A DNA stretch of 64,000 nucleotides from Endomychus coccineus (Eukaryota; Arthropoda; Insecta; Coleoptera; Endomychidae): assembly GCA_958510875.1 (NCBI GenBank), contig OY294067.1, positions 135,439,726-135,503,725 of the forward strand, read 5' to 3'. The notes beneath the pieces were generated by a model. It saw nothing but the letters and a program-made list of their open reading frames with translations. It was not told where the DNA came from and ran no database searches. The position numbers and the translations under genes were made by a program. How positions within the stretch are numbered: the stretch's first letter is position 1; every line of letters starts with the position of its first letter. Of the stretch, positions 45,058 to 58,010 are shown piece after piece.

Positions 45058-45130
45058 AACCATACACGGAATTTGAACTCACATTCCTGGATGCTTAGAC
45101 GAGCATATTCACCAATCGCACCACTTTTGT
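45058..45130 (-). pseudogene. Diverged tRNA-like module (anticodon loop CTAAGCA)
   Basis: 73 nt, A box TGGTGCGATTGG still fits. Anticodon stem is disrupted on its 5' side; anticodon position AAG. Confidence 0.55.
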
Positions 45131-45535
45131 CTGGTCAGTGTCTCATAATTTTTCAAATATAAACCTCTGAATGGATAGTAGATCGTTAATGAACACAATG
45201 CGATTCGATGCTCCGCCATAGATCAACTATTCAGGCACATTCATCTAATTTTCAATCGTTTTGAATTGAGAAGTGTAGGTTGGAGTATAACTATGGTTGG
45301 CAATTAGTCTGACTGTACTCAGTCAATGATAGCATCCCGGTTCGTACATATTTCAATACATCGGACCGAGAAATGTTGTGGGTGAGTATAAACAAGCTTA
45401 AGGTTTCTTGTTCTTATTGGCCACAATTTCGTGTTTGTACATGAAGAGATATAGAATAAATTCTTTGAATAATGAAGATAACTTAGATAATTCAAGCTAG
45501 GACTATAAAGATGAATAAACCTAAATAAAACATTA

Positions 45536-45608
45536 AACCATAGGTGCAATTCGAACCCACATTCCTGGATGTCTAGTCCACAGTATCTACCAATAACACC
45601 ACTTTGGT
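45536..45608 (-). pseudogene. Diverged tRNA-like module (anticodon AGA)
   Basis: 73 nt, loop CTAGACA with the same AGA anticodon, A box TGGTGTTATTGG. The acceptor ACCAAAG pairs better with CTATGGT than in the young array. T stem weakened. Confidence 0.6.
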
Positions 45609-45769
45609 CCCGTCAGAGTCTCATATTTTCAAAAATATAAACCACTGAAAACATAGTAGAATGCGATTCGATGTTCTGTCATAGATAAACTATTCACGCA
45701 CATTCAATTGCTTTAAATTGAGGAGTATAGGATGTTGCCATATATATACTTTTTTTTCATATTTAAACC

Positions 45770-46270
45770 TAGTCGGGGCTACTGCGATCTCCGACGGCAT
45801 CGCAGCAGTCACGCTAGAAAACCAAGAAAGTCGGCTAACCGTAGCATCTCCTCCCCATCGGTGGATTAGTAGCTTCAGGTTCGTAAATCGTGCGCACCAA
45901 TTATTCTTGTTGAACCGAGAATGACTGCCTTCTGCATCCGGAGCGCAGAATTCGATGACATACATAGTCTTGTTTAGTTTATCGAGGAGGACAACGTCAG
46001 CCTCATCTGCTTGTATGAACCTGACGGTCGGAAACGGGTACTTCTAGTAGATATGGCATTTTTTGTTTCCGACAATGGACCCAATATTTCCGGCATGTGA
46101 GCCAGCACCGGCTCTTGGTCCACGCCGTACAAGTGCCTAAGATGGTAATACAACTCCCGTAGGTCCGCATTCAGGCGGAGAGTGTACGCCGGGGCAGCTT
46201 TTACCGGACATGCCCCTGCAGCTGACATCAGGAACTTGTACACCCATCACCAAGGGGATAGACCAAGGTG
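45770..46270 (-). pseudogene. Non-LTR ORF2 C-terminal domain relic
   Basis: - strand frames: CPVKAAPAYTLRLNADLREL, YYHLRHLYGVDQEPVLAHMP, then after a shift near 46020 FIQADEADVVLLDKLNK, TMYVIEFCAPDAEG, RFTNLKLLIHRWG. This is the restriction-like tail block (PDIVLLDK..K.MYVIEFSVP......K..KY..L..E....W) seen at the C-terminus of some insect retroelement ORF2 proteins, downstream of the RT and a Cys motif. RT itself is not present. Confidence 0.6.
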
Positions 46271-49229
46271 TTAATTACGCCATCTTGGCAAGCTGCTGTT
46301 AATCCCTTGGCCTAGGATGTAAGCCCGATATATCAACAAGGCATAGGGAGGGTCCGAACTCCAAAGGATCTTACAAGCTATATTCAGAACCATACTTCGA
46401 TGCAAACCCTCCAGACTGAGGACTCTCCTACCGCCCCGGTGACGTGAGAGATAAATGCGGGAAACGGATGACCTAAGATTCAGACTTGAATTTCGAAGCC
46501 AAGATGAGTGTATGCTTCCGTAAAATCAACTCGTTCCAAATGTTAGCAATAAAAAAATTTCTGAAGAAGGAGAAAGCCGAAACGGGTCAAATGGGAAGAG
46601 TGATACTTCATTTAAATTGCTGAAAACCTAAGAAAACTCACAAATTAGCTCACTGGGATATAATGCACACAGGGCTCGTAGTGATACATGTTCTTAAATT
46701 CTTGATTTATCGCATTACCGTGAGCGCCAACTGTCTTTGCAGAAAAAAGTTACAATAGAATCCTCAATCAAGAATTTCCGGCATTATGAAGTTGATAAAT
46801 GTTGATGGTTATACCAGAGAAATAAAGACAAGTTTCAACTTAACGAGTTGGTTCTAATCCTTGAAGAAATTACATTTTGAACAAAATTAGTTTGATTGAT
46901 AACAGACTTATTTTAAGAATTAACAAAGTTCAATACTGACAAATAAAAGGAGGAGCAAACCAGACTTCTGAGTTGTTTGATTATTTAAATTGAAATCAAT
47001 AATTTTAAGAAAGAATATAATTTATGAACCAAAGGTTCATATTTAAGGAATTATATTGTAGGTGGAAACAAATTTAGCTAAAGAGATAAACAGTTCATTA
47101 TGGAAAATAGGTTATTCCAAGTAAGAAAAATGTTACCGTCCTTCAAACTTAACTTAAATCTTCCCAAATTGTATATACAAATTTCTTAAAAAGGATTGAA
47201 ATCTTGAAGAAAACTAGTAAAATACGATATTAAAATGTGAAAGAGAATATTTGAATACTAAGTTACTCATTGAAGTTATGACCATATATACCCCAGCTTA
47301 TATTAAAAAAATGCTAGTTAAAAACATATGAGTAGATAACAGTTTAAAGAGAACAATAAACTGAAATTGTGCTCGTAGATTCTGAATGAATAATCCATTC
47401 AAGCAATATCAGACGATTCAATCAATGATGCCAGTGAATGAGAATTTCGGCTTTATTTAAGTTCACTCAGATCAATAATTATTCTGTTATACCACCAAGA
47501 CCAGCCTAAAAGAACATAACCATTACAAGTTTAGATGAGGAAGGTCAAAGAAACGAAATAACACGCAACCGAGCAGATAATTGCTAGGTTAAACATGCCT
47601 CAGAAAACGACATAAACCATTCTGACTACTAACTTGACAAATAAGGTTCTGAATGAAGACAAGATAATGAATATGGTAGATAATGATCTAATTCAGATTC
47701 GAGCAATCAGAAGTGATCAGGTGTGAAAACGTGGATAATTCGATTCACCTATTATTGAAAAATATCATCGGTCAGAGAATATTAGACATCAAATTACGTG
47801 TTCACTGTCGACAATAATCTTTCAATAAAGCCGATCATTATCAGAGAAGAAAAACGATTCGAATACAACTCACTCAGGTGGAATTCACTAACCACGATGC
47901 CCTCCGTCTATTTCCGTTTTCTCGTCAACTCTCTCATCGCGTGTCGCGCGACTTCTCACGAGTCTTCTCACAAGATAAATAATCGATTTTCTATTGAAGA
48001 AACGTAGTCTCTTTCCAAGTTCGATCACCTAAAATTTCGAGATGAAACTTTTTGTTAAGATTATTCCAACAATTATTAGACATAGTAACGTATAACGTTA
48101 CAAAATGAACATCATGACATATAATAATTTCGACTCCAAATAAATTGGATATACCCGTTCAGCCCTGTTTATAAAATATTCAAGTCTAATCACCTGAAAT
48201 ATTAATTACGTAATCTTGCTAATGTCACCTAATCTTGACGGTGATATTCAAGATTTTGACCCTGTAAGGATGAACAGACGACAGTTGCCGTCCACTGATT
48301 GTTACATCTGGTATCATTAGGAAGGTATGAAATGTTTCATAGTAATTTCCCGGTAGAATAACGCAGAGTGTCGATTACCGAACACCTTCAAATTAACACA
48401 ATTTCGGTTGCTAATGCCTTGTTATATGTAGCTATACTGAACTGATACGACGCTCATAGTGGATTGAAGTTGAAACTAGTGGTGTTTGGAGCCTTATCTC
48501 GTATCAAGCCTTCCACCTACGAATCTGAGTTCAACGTAATCTCTAAGTGAGCACAGTTATCTACTGATGAAATCTGCGATGCACTTTCATTAAGGATGCC
48601 TTCTCAGAAAACTCTATTGAATCTTTTGAAATCCAGATGTAAATGATTAAGGGATAGACCAAAAATTGAGAAATTGAATGACTTGAAAGATATCATTTTA
48701 AATGTTGATAAATTCTCATTTCCTTCCAGTATATTCAATACTCGTCAATATTCAACATATTGAGCTCATTTTCTTCGGGGAGTTTATATCGATTCAATAT
48801 ATAGGTGCTGTAATTTTTGTTCTTCATTTCAAACACTCCCAAGGAAAAAAAATAGATGGGTTAAATAACAAAGATATCCAATAATCAAGGATCTAACTCT
48901 CCTAGTAGAACTAGTATCAAAATAATGCCTATCTTCTTTGTAAATGAATTTCTGCTCTATAATTCCTAATTTCCCTCATCTTATATAACAGAATGACTGA
49001 TACGAATAAGTAGGTATGACGACGATTGAGATCATCCCTACACTCTACTTTTCACATCGTACGAGAGCTCGTTCTTCGTTCATAACGAATGTTGCACATA
49101 CATTCGTGAATGGAACTACCAGCACATGTGACCATCGGAATACTGTTACTAGGATGGTACCTCATGTAAATTCCTCATCACATCTTGTTACCGATCCCAG
49201 ATAATTGACTTTGATAATGTATACAGATC
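46271..49229. other. No recognisable feature
   Basis: AT-rich, moderately higher GC at 46.3-46.5 kb. Only frames below 70 codons. Confidence 0.4.
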
Positions 49230-49560
49230 AACGTTTCATCGCTAGTTACGTCTAATCTTCAGCAGGTATTTACCAAAAACATTTCGACTAGCATTCTCAA
49301 CAAACTAGACTATGAAATCTATGTTCAATAATATGAAAAATTGTGAGAAAATATCAAGTTCTCGATACTTTCGTATTGGAAAAAGCCGCTGTCTGGCTAC
49401 TTCTAGCATAAATGTAGACTACCGCATACATCAGATTACATTTGAGACGAAAATGTTATTGTATAGAATGTGAAGCATGAATTATTCAGCTACCGAGCCC
49501 ATAGAATTGATATTGATAATGAAATGAGCATTTGTCACAGTAAATATGACTCATTGCATA
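49230..49560. repeat. Diverged copy of the sequence at 54640-55000
   Basis: Shared blocks include GTTCTCGATACTTTCGT vs GTTCTGGACACCTTCAT, and ATAGAATGTGAAGCATGAAT vs ATAGGATGTAAACTTGAAT, at ~65-70%. The second copy runs into element C, so this is probably another fragment of that retroelement family. Confidence 0.55.
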
Positions 49561-49737
49561 TATGATATCATAGACGCTGTAGATATTGATATGTTCGGAA
49601 GAATAGTACGATATGTTCAAAAAGTTTGTAACTTACTTGTGGAAATAAGTAAAGAGTTTAAACATTTATAAATGATGTTCCGGTGGTTTTTTGTTCAATT
49701 TATTATTCGTTTGTATCTAGTAGATACGATATATTTA

Positions 49738-49766
49738 TAATAATAGTAATAATAATAATAATAAGT
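49738..49766. repeat. (AAT)n microsatellite, tail of element B
   Basis: Trinucleotide run at the 3' terminus of the - strand element, probably produced during reverse transcription. Confidence 0.85.
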
Positions 49767-50043
49767 TTATTCTCAAAAAAATTACAGTAATGCAATATAC
49801 AAATAAATAGAGCTTGTTTATAAACTTAAGAGTCCCATGAAGGTAAAACCTTGTGTATGGGTGTGTGTTTAAGTTTAAGACTTTGCTTGTATATGTTGCT
49901 ATAATAACTACTACACTCACATATCAAGAAACACGTACTTACATATAAATGCCTTTAATTAGTGCATACAATAAGTAGGTTTTTCAATCATGGTAAAATT
50001 AGTAAATGTTACCAATAGATATTAAATGGTAAATAATAAATGC

Positions 50044-52972
50044 TTACATAAGAGTCATTTGCCGTTTTAATTTCATGTATTTAAATTTATGTTCACATAT
50101 ATACATATAAGAATTTTCAATATCAATCATGCCATGTATCTTTATTCTTGATGTTTTACTAATATATAATTTAACATTTTTCTTAAACAGCCTATAATTA
50201 TTTATTTCCTTTATTTCCTTTGGTAAACTATTGTAAGCTTTCGGGGCAAGGAATACGTGACTTCTTTGTACGAAAGTCTTATTCATTTTTGGTATTGTAT
50301 ATATATTTGTCTTTCCTCTTGTATCATACAAATGTGAAATTTGTGTAGCTTTTTCCCTATTTTGATAGAAGTAACACGTTACGGCTTCGAAATATAATTG
50401 TCTATCATCTTTGATCCCGGAAATTTTATACAAGGTATCGGTGCTAAAGCGAAACGGCTTTTCAAAATCCATTTCTGTACTATTTCAATTGCTCTCATAT
50501 AGTGATTTGTGATTCCTCCCCATGATAAAATGCAGTAGCTTAATAGAGATTGTACGAGTGCTGAATATACTATTTTAAGTTGATTTTGATCACAGAATGT
50601 TTTTAAGTATTTAATTCTTGATACCGCACCTCTCAACCGTTTTACCAAGCTTTTAGTATGTGCATACCATCTCAGATGGCAATCAATCTCTATACCCAAA
50701 TACTTAACCGTCAAAGCATTTTCCAATAGTACTCGTAGATTTTCGAATGGTGGTAATTGATTTTGTGTAATGGCAAATGGCATAAACTTTGTTTTATCTA
50801 TATTTATCGTCAATAATTTGTTGTTCAAGAACCGTAAAATATTTTTAAAATCAGTTTCTACTATGTCTTTGACACTGGACCAAGCCTTCGATTTATATAG
50901 GATAACCGTGTCATCCGCAAAACTTATAATCTTTGCTATTTTAGATGAATATATCATTGACATAAATCAGGAAAAGTATCGGACTCAATATGGAGCCTTG
51001 CGGAACACCGCATCCGATTTCTCTTTCTGTACTTATTTCCTCATCATATTCAACTACTTGTTTCCGATTTGACAGATAGCTGCGCATCAGTTGCTGGGGC
51101 AAACCTCTCAGACCGTATGAGTATAAGGTATCTAACAAAATATAGTGGTCGACAGTGTCAAAAGCTTTTGCTAAGTCGACAAAGACACAAAGACATACTT
51201 GATCATCATCCAAACTTTTGCATATTTCTGAGGTCAAACTCACAACTGCATCCTGAGTTGACCTACCTTCCCGAAATCCATACTGAGATTCTGAAAGTGA
51301 ATTATATTTCTCTAGAAAGTGACAGATTCTCGTCTTGATAATTTTCTCAGAAATTTTTGAAATTGCTGATAGCAATGAAATTGGCCGATAGTTCGTTATT
51401 CTTGATTGTCTCAAAAATGGGAATTACAAGTGCGGTTTTTAGACAGTTTGGGAAAATTCCAAATGTAAAGCTTTGATTTATCAGATAAACAAGCGGCTCT
51501 GTAATATATTGAGAAATTTTTTGTAGAGTAGTTGTTTGTACTCCATCTAACCCTGATGATGCTTTAGATTTTAAACTTTTTATAACTTCCTGTATCTCAA
51601 TATGGTCAGTATGATTTAGGTATATCGACTTATCAATTACATTCTTTTGTGGTTTAACACCTACCCTGTGTACTCGTTGTGTAAGTTTCTGACCTATATT
51701 CGAGAAGAGTGTATTTAAACTATTACTTATATTTTTATTTCCCGTTATTCCCTTCATCCTTGATTGTATCTGGATTCAATTGCTTATTTTTATTTGTTGC
51801 GTTTTTTATAGTTTTCCATAATAATGTGGAATTATTTTTGGCTATAATATTTTTGTAATAATTGGCTTTTGTGTTTTTCACTAAATACTCTAATTCATTT
51901 TTATAATTTTTATATTGTATAGCTATTTCTTGATTTAGTGGCTCATCTCTTAGTTTTTAATACAGTTTATTTTTAATATTCACAGACTTTACAAGCCCTT
52001 TAGTAATCCAGGGATTTTACGCACATTAATTTTTTTTTAAGTTTAATCGCATGTGTATTTGTTTTTATTTTGTTATTTAGTGTTGTAATAAATGATTCTG
52101 TGGCTTCATGTAGATTTTGCGCGGTGTATGTATTCATCCAGTTTTCATTACAGATGTCCTTCTGTAGGCCGTCATAGTCAATAACGTATTTGTATTTTAT
52201 TTCACTTAAAATATTATTCTTTAGTTTGATTTCTGAGATTTGACATTGAAGCAGTATGGGGTAATGATCCGTAATTTTATTGTCATAAATAGCTGGAATA
52301 AAATTTTCATACTCTATGTTAGTTTTGCGAAATATATTATCCAGACAAGATTTGCTCTGATTTTGTTGCCTGGTCACATCATTTATTAAAGATACTTAGC
52401 CGTGTTCATATAGAATATTTAGATATTCCTCTGCATAATCTTTGTGCTCTGTTTGGTTGCATATGTCTATATTAATATCTCCTATTAACAGGTTTATATC
52501 TCCATTTTGCTTATTTTCTCTTGGGAACATGTTTAGATTATAGTTAAACAGGTTTTCATTTATACATGGTGGCTTGTAAATGGAAGAGATATTATTTTTT
52601 TTTATGCAGATAAGTCAATTTCAGATTTATTACTTTTATCTCACTAATGTACTCAATGTTGAATGTGCTATCAATATCATTTTTTATAAATACTTCTGTT
52701 CCATCTGCTTTATTAATATTTCCCTCATTGTAGATAATTCTATATCTTTTCATACTACAAAAACTTAAATCAAACAATATCCAGCATTGAAAACAATTTC
52801 CTATATCAGTGAGTAAGATGTTCAGTTCAACGAAGTTACGATTTAAACTTCTGATATTAGTATGGAATATTTGGAAGTTAGTTTTATTTGTACCAAAAAC
52901 ATTTTTTATAATCTGATCATCTTTAAGTACTGGTATATCGACAGGCGCATAATCTCTTATATAGGCATCCAT
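50044..52972 (-). pseudogene. ORF2 of element B: endonuclease-reverse transcriptase, broken
   Basis: Endonuclease: FQIFHTNIRSLNRNF, ADGTEVFIKND, GDINIDI, SKSCLDNIF, KITDHYPILL (terminal SDH-type motif kept); the ETW segment near 52790 is deleted. Linker, then RT: SGLDGVQTTTLQKI, YRPISLLSAISKISEKII, YGFREGRSTQDAVVSL, FVDLAKAFDTVDHYILL, GVPQGSILSPILFLIYVND, FADDTVILY (near 50909-50920), VKYLGIEIDCHLRW, LSYCILSWGG, and a C-terminal domain to 50044. RT motifs are better preserved than in element A. Frame changes near 52590, 52380, 51990, 51400, 50950 and 50470. Confidence 0.87.
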
Positions 52973-53231
52973 AACCCTATTATATAGTAAAATGCTATAT
53001 TTTAAACTTCTTATTGTTCCAATTTTGTATTGAGTGAGATATATAAAATGTAATAACTTAATTACCTAACATTTCCACGATTAAATTCAAATATAAAATT
53101 ACTACTTGAAACTACAGTCTACATTTGTATTTAGACTACATTTGTATTTAGAATCTAGAAATTAGAATATAATAAGTAATGTTTACAATGTTTTAAAATA
53201 ACTAAAATCACTAAGATTGCATAGGGCTGTT

Positions 53232-54046
53232 TTATCCCCCCTTCTTTTTCAGTTTTGGTAATGACGTTTTATTTTCTATTGATCTAGTTTTCGGTCTATT
53301 TTTAATAGAAGTAATATCCCTTAGACCCCCTGTAATTAATTTAGACTTATCCCTTTCATTTAGATTTCCTTTACCTTCAACCTTCTCAAATACTTCGTCT
53401 TCTATCCCTGATGTTGCACTTGGTGTAGGCGGTGCAATTGTTGTCTTCGGCTCTTCGTTTACCTCGCTATCAATTAGATCTTCGACAGTATATGTTTCTC
53501 CATTTATTATTAGTTTATTATTTCGTATAAATGAATTTTGATGTCTGTCCTTTGCTTGTTTTAAATTGGCCCTTAGTATTTTGTTTTCCTGTTGCTCTTG
53601 CTTAGTCTGATCACTATTTATGTATATTTTAAGACCCTTCAATTTACGGGTATTCAATAATATTTCTTTCTTTTTTAAAAAAGAAATGAGTTCCAATTTA
53701 ATAGGTCTGTTAGTGTTTGTTTTGCCTAATTCATATACATCGTTTATCTCCGAACTCTTTATGTCTACGTCTAACACTTCTTTGAACTTGTTTTCTATGA
53801 AGTCTACTAGACAAGCATCTTTTGGAGGGCTTAGACCAAAAATTATAATATTGTTTTTTCTGGATTGGCGTTCATTTAGTTCTAATTGTAGTTTCAACTG
53901 TCCATTTTCTTTTTCCAATTTTTTTGTTTTATGGAATGCCTCTTCGAGTTTAAAAGCAAATTTGTTTCTGAAGTCACTATTTGTAATTGTAACTTCTTAA
54001 TTTCCCTTAATAATTGAAGATTTGAGACTTTTTTTTCATCATTCAT
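53232..54046 (-). pseudogene. ORF1 of element B, one frameshift
   Basis: ATG at 54046. The N-terminal part (LLREIKKLQLQIVTSETNLL) aligns with element A ORF1. A single-base loss near 53960 shifts the frame; the rest is open for 228 codons (LEKENGQLKLQLELNERQ coiled coil, SRKNNIIIFGL RRM-type start, ELGKTNTNRPIKLELISFLK, basic C-terminus). Confidence 0.8.
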
Positions 54047-54260
54047 AATTTCCTTATTGCAATTTCCGAGAGATAAGTGTGTTCGTTTATGTATTTCTTT
54101 AAGATTGCAGGAATGTTATAAAAAGGAAAAATTGTTGTTATCTATATAAACTGCTGATCCACCTGACTGTAACTTTATTTAGTTACATTATACAATTACT
54201 AAAATTGCTGGTAATTTAATTGTCTTTTAGATTTTATAATATTCATATACAGTTTATAGT

Positions 54261-54639
54261 ATGATTGATTTTACATACCCAAGTCTTCACAATGTTTTTT
54301 TAAACTATATAATTACACACTTTTCATGCTTAGCACCATTTCTCATCTGTTATCCACTAGAGGTACACACACATTATTTGTGCAATGTTTTTTTATTCCG
54401 AAGAATGTATTGATGTCTTAGTCGAATTTCATATTCGCGTAAATCCGTCAATCCCCCCTCCCCTGACCTTCTCTATGTAAATGAGTCAATTGGTCAGTGC
54501 AATTCCATCACTATTCAGTTCACAAGGCCTAAGCTGTGGTGAAACCAAATATGCCAATTATGTGATGCTTTTATTTCACTGGGAAATCAAATATGCCAAT
54601 CATTTGGTGCTGGACTTTTGCTGATAAAATTAATGTATG
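54261..54639. other. No recognisable feature
   Basis: Leader of element B may extend here. AATATGCCAAT with TTTATTTCACTGG is repeated twice near 54550-54600. Confidence 0.3.
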
Positions 54640-56420
54640 TGAAGAAATTTCAGCACTGTGACCGATAAGCAGACTATTGCAAATGGCACCATACACTATG
54701 CCGGTGTTGAACTTACTAAGTGATTAATAACAGAGGAAAATACGTTCTAACTAGCATTTATTACATACTAGGCCAAAAATTCTATGTTAAATACATATGG
54801 GAAGAAAGTGGGGAAATGCCAAGTTCTGGACACCTTCATGTCAGAAAATTCGCTTACTGGGTACGTCTAACGTAAATATAGTCTCTATCATACGTCAGAT
54901 TGGATTCAAGACAAAAGTGATCATATAGGATGTAAACTTGAATAATCCAGCGACCGAGTTCGTGGAATTCATTTTGATAATGTTTGAATGAAGCTATAAC
55001 CAAAGAGAATGGCACCCTGGCTACTACACCATCAGAAAAAGTCGATCGTTTTGCAGGAATGTTTGCAGCAAATTACACCATAAATCCACAGGGGTAGAAC
55101 ATCCCCAATGTAGATGCCAGCGATAACCGTATGCCCGTACATGTCTTTCTGCTTGATTTTTCATACCAAGAAGATAATGATGTCAGACGAAACTGTGCTT
55201 GTTGTTCTAGAGAAATGTGCCCCAGAAAAAAATTAACACGTGTCATTTGCAGATTGTTTACCCATTCGTACAAACTTGGTAGAATACAACTGGAGTTCAA
55301 CTAATTCCAGAGTAAGGAAACAAGACCCTTCCTGATAATCAGTCATTTTGTGATTTCTGAAGAAATGAAGGGAGCAATCAACATTGAGATCGTTCAATAG
55401 CTAGAGCTGAGAGTTCGTAAATGATTGGCAAATACGGCTTTCGTCAGCAGAGATCAACAGGAGACCTGCTTGCCTATATAACATAAATGTGGAGACAGCT
55501 ATTGAAAAATATTGGTTCAAGTTTTTCAAAATATGTAGACTCAGTAAGCGGCGTACCTCAGGGATATGTGATAGGCCCTTTATTATTCTCAATTTTTCTT
55601 CCGATATTCCAGGACTAGTTTCCTGTACATGTTCGCAATATGCAGACGTTATCATCTTTTACATCACTATTCGCTTCAACGTGATTTGGAGATCATTTTG
55701 GAAGGGTGTCATTTGTGGCTGATACCATTGAATACGAGCAAATGCACTGTACCTCACATTTTAACGAACAATCCACATATTTCCTACCATCTTAATGGAT
55801 CGCAGTTGAGCACGGTAACTTCACAGGGAGACTTAGATATCACCATCTCTGATGACCTCATGTGGTCGCGCTTTATTGAAGGAATGTGCAAGAGGGTGAA
55901 TACATCAATATTTTTGTTTAACAAAGTTTCTTCCAATCTGTCAGTGCAAACATCATGCTTTCTTTATAAAACCTATGTGAGGCCTATAATTGAATTTGGT
56001 TCCTCGGTGTGTCCAGTGCTTGCGAGCGATAGAAATTTGATCGAATCAGTGCAGAGAAGAGCTACAAGAATGCCATTTGGGACTATCTGTCCGGATTACC
56101 AGCAACGTTTGGGATTGTTCAAAATTCCTAAAGCAAAAGATAGACTTATAACATATATAATCCTTCAAAATACGTTTTCTGTTATTCTCGATGATATGTT
56201 CAACATTAATGCGGACCCGCTTTTACGTGATCACTCTTTTATTAAGGCATGAAAATTATAGAACATCCTATTGGCAAAATTTTATTTACAATAGAGTATT
56301 TAGTGTATGGAATTCATTGGACTCTGACACTGTTGAATCGTCTCCCCTAAGCTCATTCAAAAATCATATTGATTCTCTGCTATTCAACAATTGATGTAGT
56401 CTAATGAAGGTCTTATTAAA
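54640..56420 (+). mobile_element. Non-LTR retrotransposon C, truncated and internally deleted
   Basis: Coding relic from about 54980, preceded by a stretch also found at 49230-49560. It ends after the ORF2 stop near 56393 with a short AT-rich 3' part. An (AAT)n run lies ~120 bp further on. Confidence 0.7.
54980..56394 (+). pseudogene. Reverse transcriptase of element C, broken
   Basis: Frames in order: EKVDRFAGMFAANYTINPQG, DNRMPVHV, LFTHSYKLGRI (pre-RT and motif 0-1), KYGFRQQRSTGDLLAYIT, then a deletion that removes the KAFD motif, SVSGVPQGYVIGPLLFSIF, a broken ADDxxI region, LNGSQLSTVTSQGDLDITIS, NKVSSNLSVQTSCFLYKTYV, RPIIEFGSSVCPV, LIESVQRRATRMPFG, RQNFIYNRVFSVWNSL. CR1-like C-terminus. 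Open 55629-56252 for 207 codons but without catalytic residues. Confidence 0.82.
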
Positions 56421-56534
56421 AATTCATTTTTCTATTTACTGTTGTATTTTGTAATATTGATATTATTCAGCTTCTACAAATGTTATCATGTCAATTGAGT
56501 CACATAGGATTTTATCCTTGACTCTTATCCCAAT

Positions 56535-56568
56535 GAATAATGATAATAATAATAATAGTAATAATAAC
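56535..56568. repeat. (AAT)n microsatellite
   Basis: Trinucleotide run with few interruptions. Confidence 0.85.
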
Positions 56569-57869
56569 GGTGAATCTCTAGGGTAGCATTGGATATCTCC
56601 ATAGCATTGACCTTGTCTGGCAACAAGATTTGCTTGCGGAACTTCCGTCATATGGTTTGCCGCCTCAACTTTCTCGTTTATTATTCAAGTTTCCTCTCAG
56701 ATTAATCTCTCCATGAGCCAGATGAGCGATATAGAGGCAGGTCGACGCAATTAATGAAGATCTGGTAACGGCTATGAAATGAAGATAAAATAGGGTTCGA
56801 AAGAGAGTCTAATAAGTGATGTCACACATATGAATTCATTGACCTCTCTAGTAGAACATTGTTGAACGGTGAACGATCTCTCTCTTCCCTTTCGATATTT
56901 CCATGGTTGGTATCCATCAGAAATCTCGTCTTTTATTCCACCACAAGATATTCCATCTAGTCACCCCTTCATTCTCAAGCTCGAGACCTGTTGAACTCCT
57001 TCCTACCAGACTTCATTCTTCTATCGATCGGCGAAGTTGTGGAATCTTCCCTTCTGACTATAACCTACATACTTCCAAAAAAAATGTTTCCTCACCACAC
57101 ATTCTACCGCTTGCTCGCACGCTTCCTCTCGTGTAGTCAAAACAAAAAACAACTGAGTTTGAAATTTCAGTACAGATTAGAGATATTTTTCCTCAGTATT
57201 ACCTACCACATTTGAAGTTATATCCTCCAAATGATAAATATAATTCAGTTATTTGCAGTGATTCAACAATATACTTGGAAAGATATGCCATAAAGTACTG
57301 GCATGCAATGAAAATAATAGAGAGCAGATGGAAGTAATTTTGATTAGGTTGAAAAATCTGCCATTACTTTGCAATTCAAAATTTTCATTATAAAACAATC
57401 TTGAATGAATACAAAATAGTATAGGTAAATTCAACTTTGTCCATATCCAAACAGCCTTAGGTAGGATTTCTGTATTTAGACTTTAATCTTCCAAAATTGT
57501 TGTTTTAGAACTACAGAAACTTCTCTCGCATCACAGGATGTTCTCAAATAATATTTGAATGTATTCTACGTTTCTAAAATTTGATTGTCAGTTGACTCTT
57601 TTGTATAGCTATCGTTTGAAATATTATTGGCGTCCCGTGTAATAGATGAGCTAGTGTTTTTCTCAGGTAAATAATTAAATTTAAAGGTGACAGTATCACA
57701 TATTGTGGGTATTGTTTTTTCTTAATTCCAAATGGTAATTATTCACTAGATTATGCCTCTGCAAGCGAAAATTTCAGTATATTTAACTATCACAATATTA
57801 GCAAAATCAGTATTTTCTCAAAATAATTGCTTATTACAGTTTTTGAAAAATGTTTTTAAATTCTTCGAT
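56569..57869. other. No recognisable feature
   Basis: Short frames only; 56903-57136 is Ser/Leu-rich without a motif. Confidence 0.35.
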
Positions 57870-58010
57870 AGACCGGCACAAGTTGCGTATAAGGCAGAGC
57901 AGCTGTGATCCAAGTTCTACCCGCTTCTATTTACTATTTACATACCTCAATGTGGTTTAGCAAACCCTTTTTCACCATTATTATTCAATTTGTACTTCAA
58001 CTGCTCGATT
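57870..58010 (+). pseudogene. Possible reverse transcriptase scrap
   Basis: The frame reads PQCGLANPFSPLLFNLYFN, like the (L)PQGSPLSPLLFNLY motif of non-LTR RT. No other motif is legible around it, so the call rests on one block. Confidence 0.3.

Larger units (their letters stand above)
44540..45740 (-). repeat. Old diverged cluster of the tRNA-bearing ~474-bp repeat
   Basis: Three head-to-tail units on the - strand show the same order of blocks as the array at 526-5340: CTGAATTATGAAGATAACTTAGATAA, tRNA-like module, GGATAGTAGATCATTGATGAACA, CGCCATAGATCAACTATTC, GTGTAGGTTAG, ATTTCAATAGAAC, TTGTCTAATTGGCCAC. Identity is roughly 75-85%. No inversions and no TA centres here. Spacing of the tRNA modules is 429 and 478 bp; the first spacing reflects a deletion. 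Confidence 0.88.
49735..54260 (-). mobile_element. Non-LTR retrotransposon B (relative of element A)
   Basis: Read right to left: leader to about 54.26 kb (limit uncertain), ORF1 54046-53232, ORF2 52972-50044, 3' UTR, tail GAGAATAAACTTATTATTATT ending at about 49735 with (TAA)-type repeats. Same ORF1 type and RT type as element A but a different 3' tail. Confidence 0.85.

Noticed and set aside
46321..46520. GC-richer stretch considered as an rRNA or snRNA piece
   Set aside because: No conserved 5S, 5.8S or U-RNA motif could be matched; more likely retroelement remnant next to the ORF2 tail.
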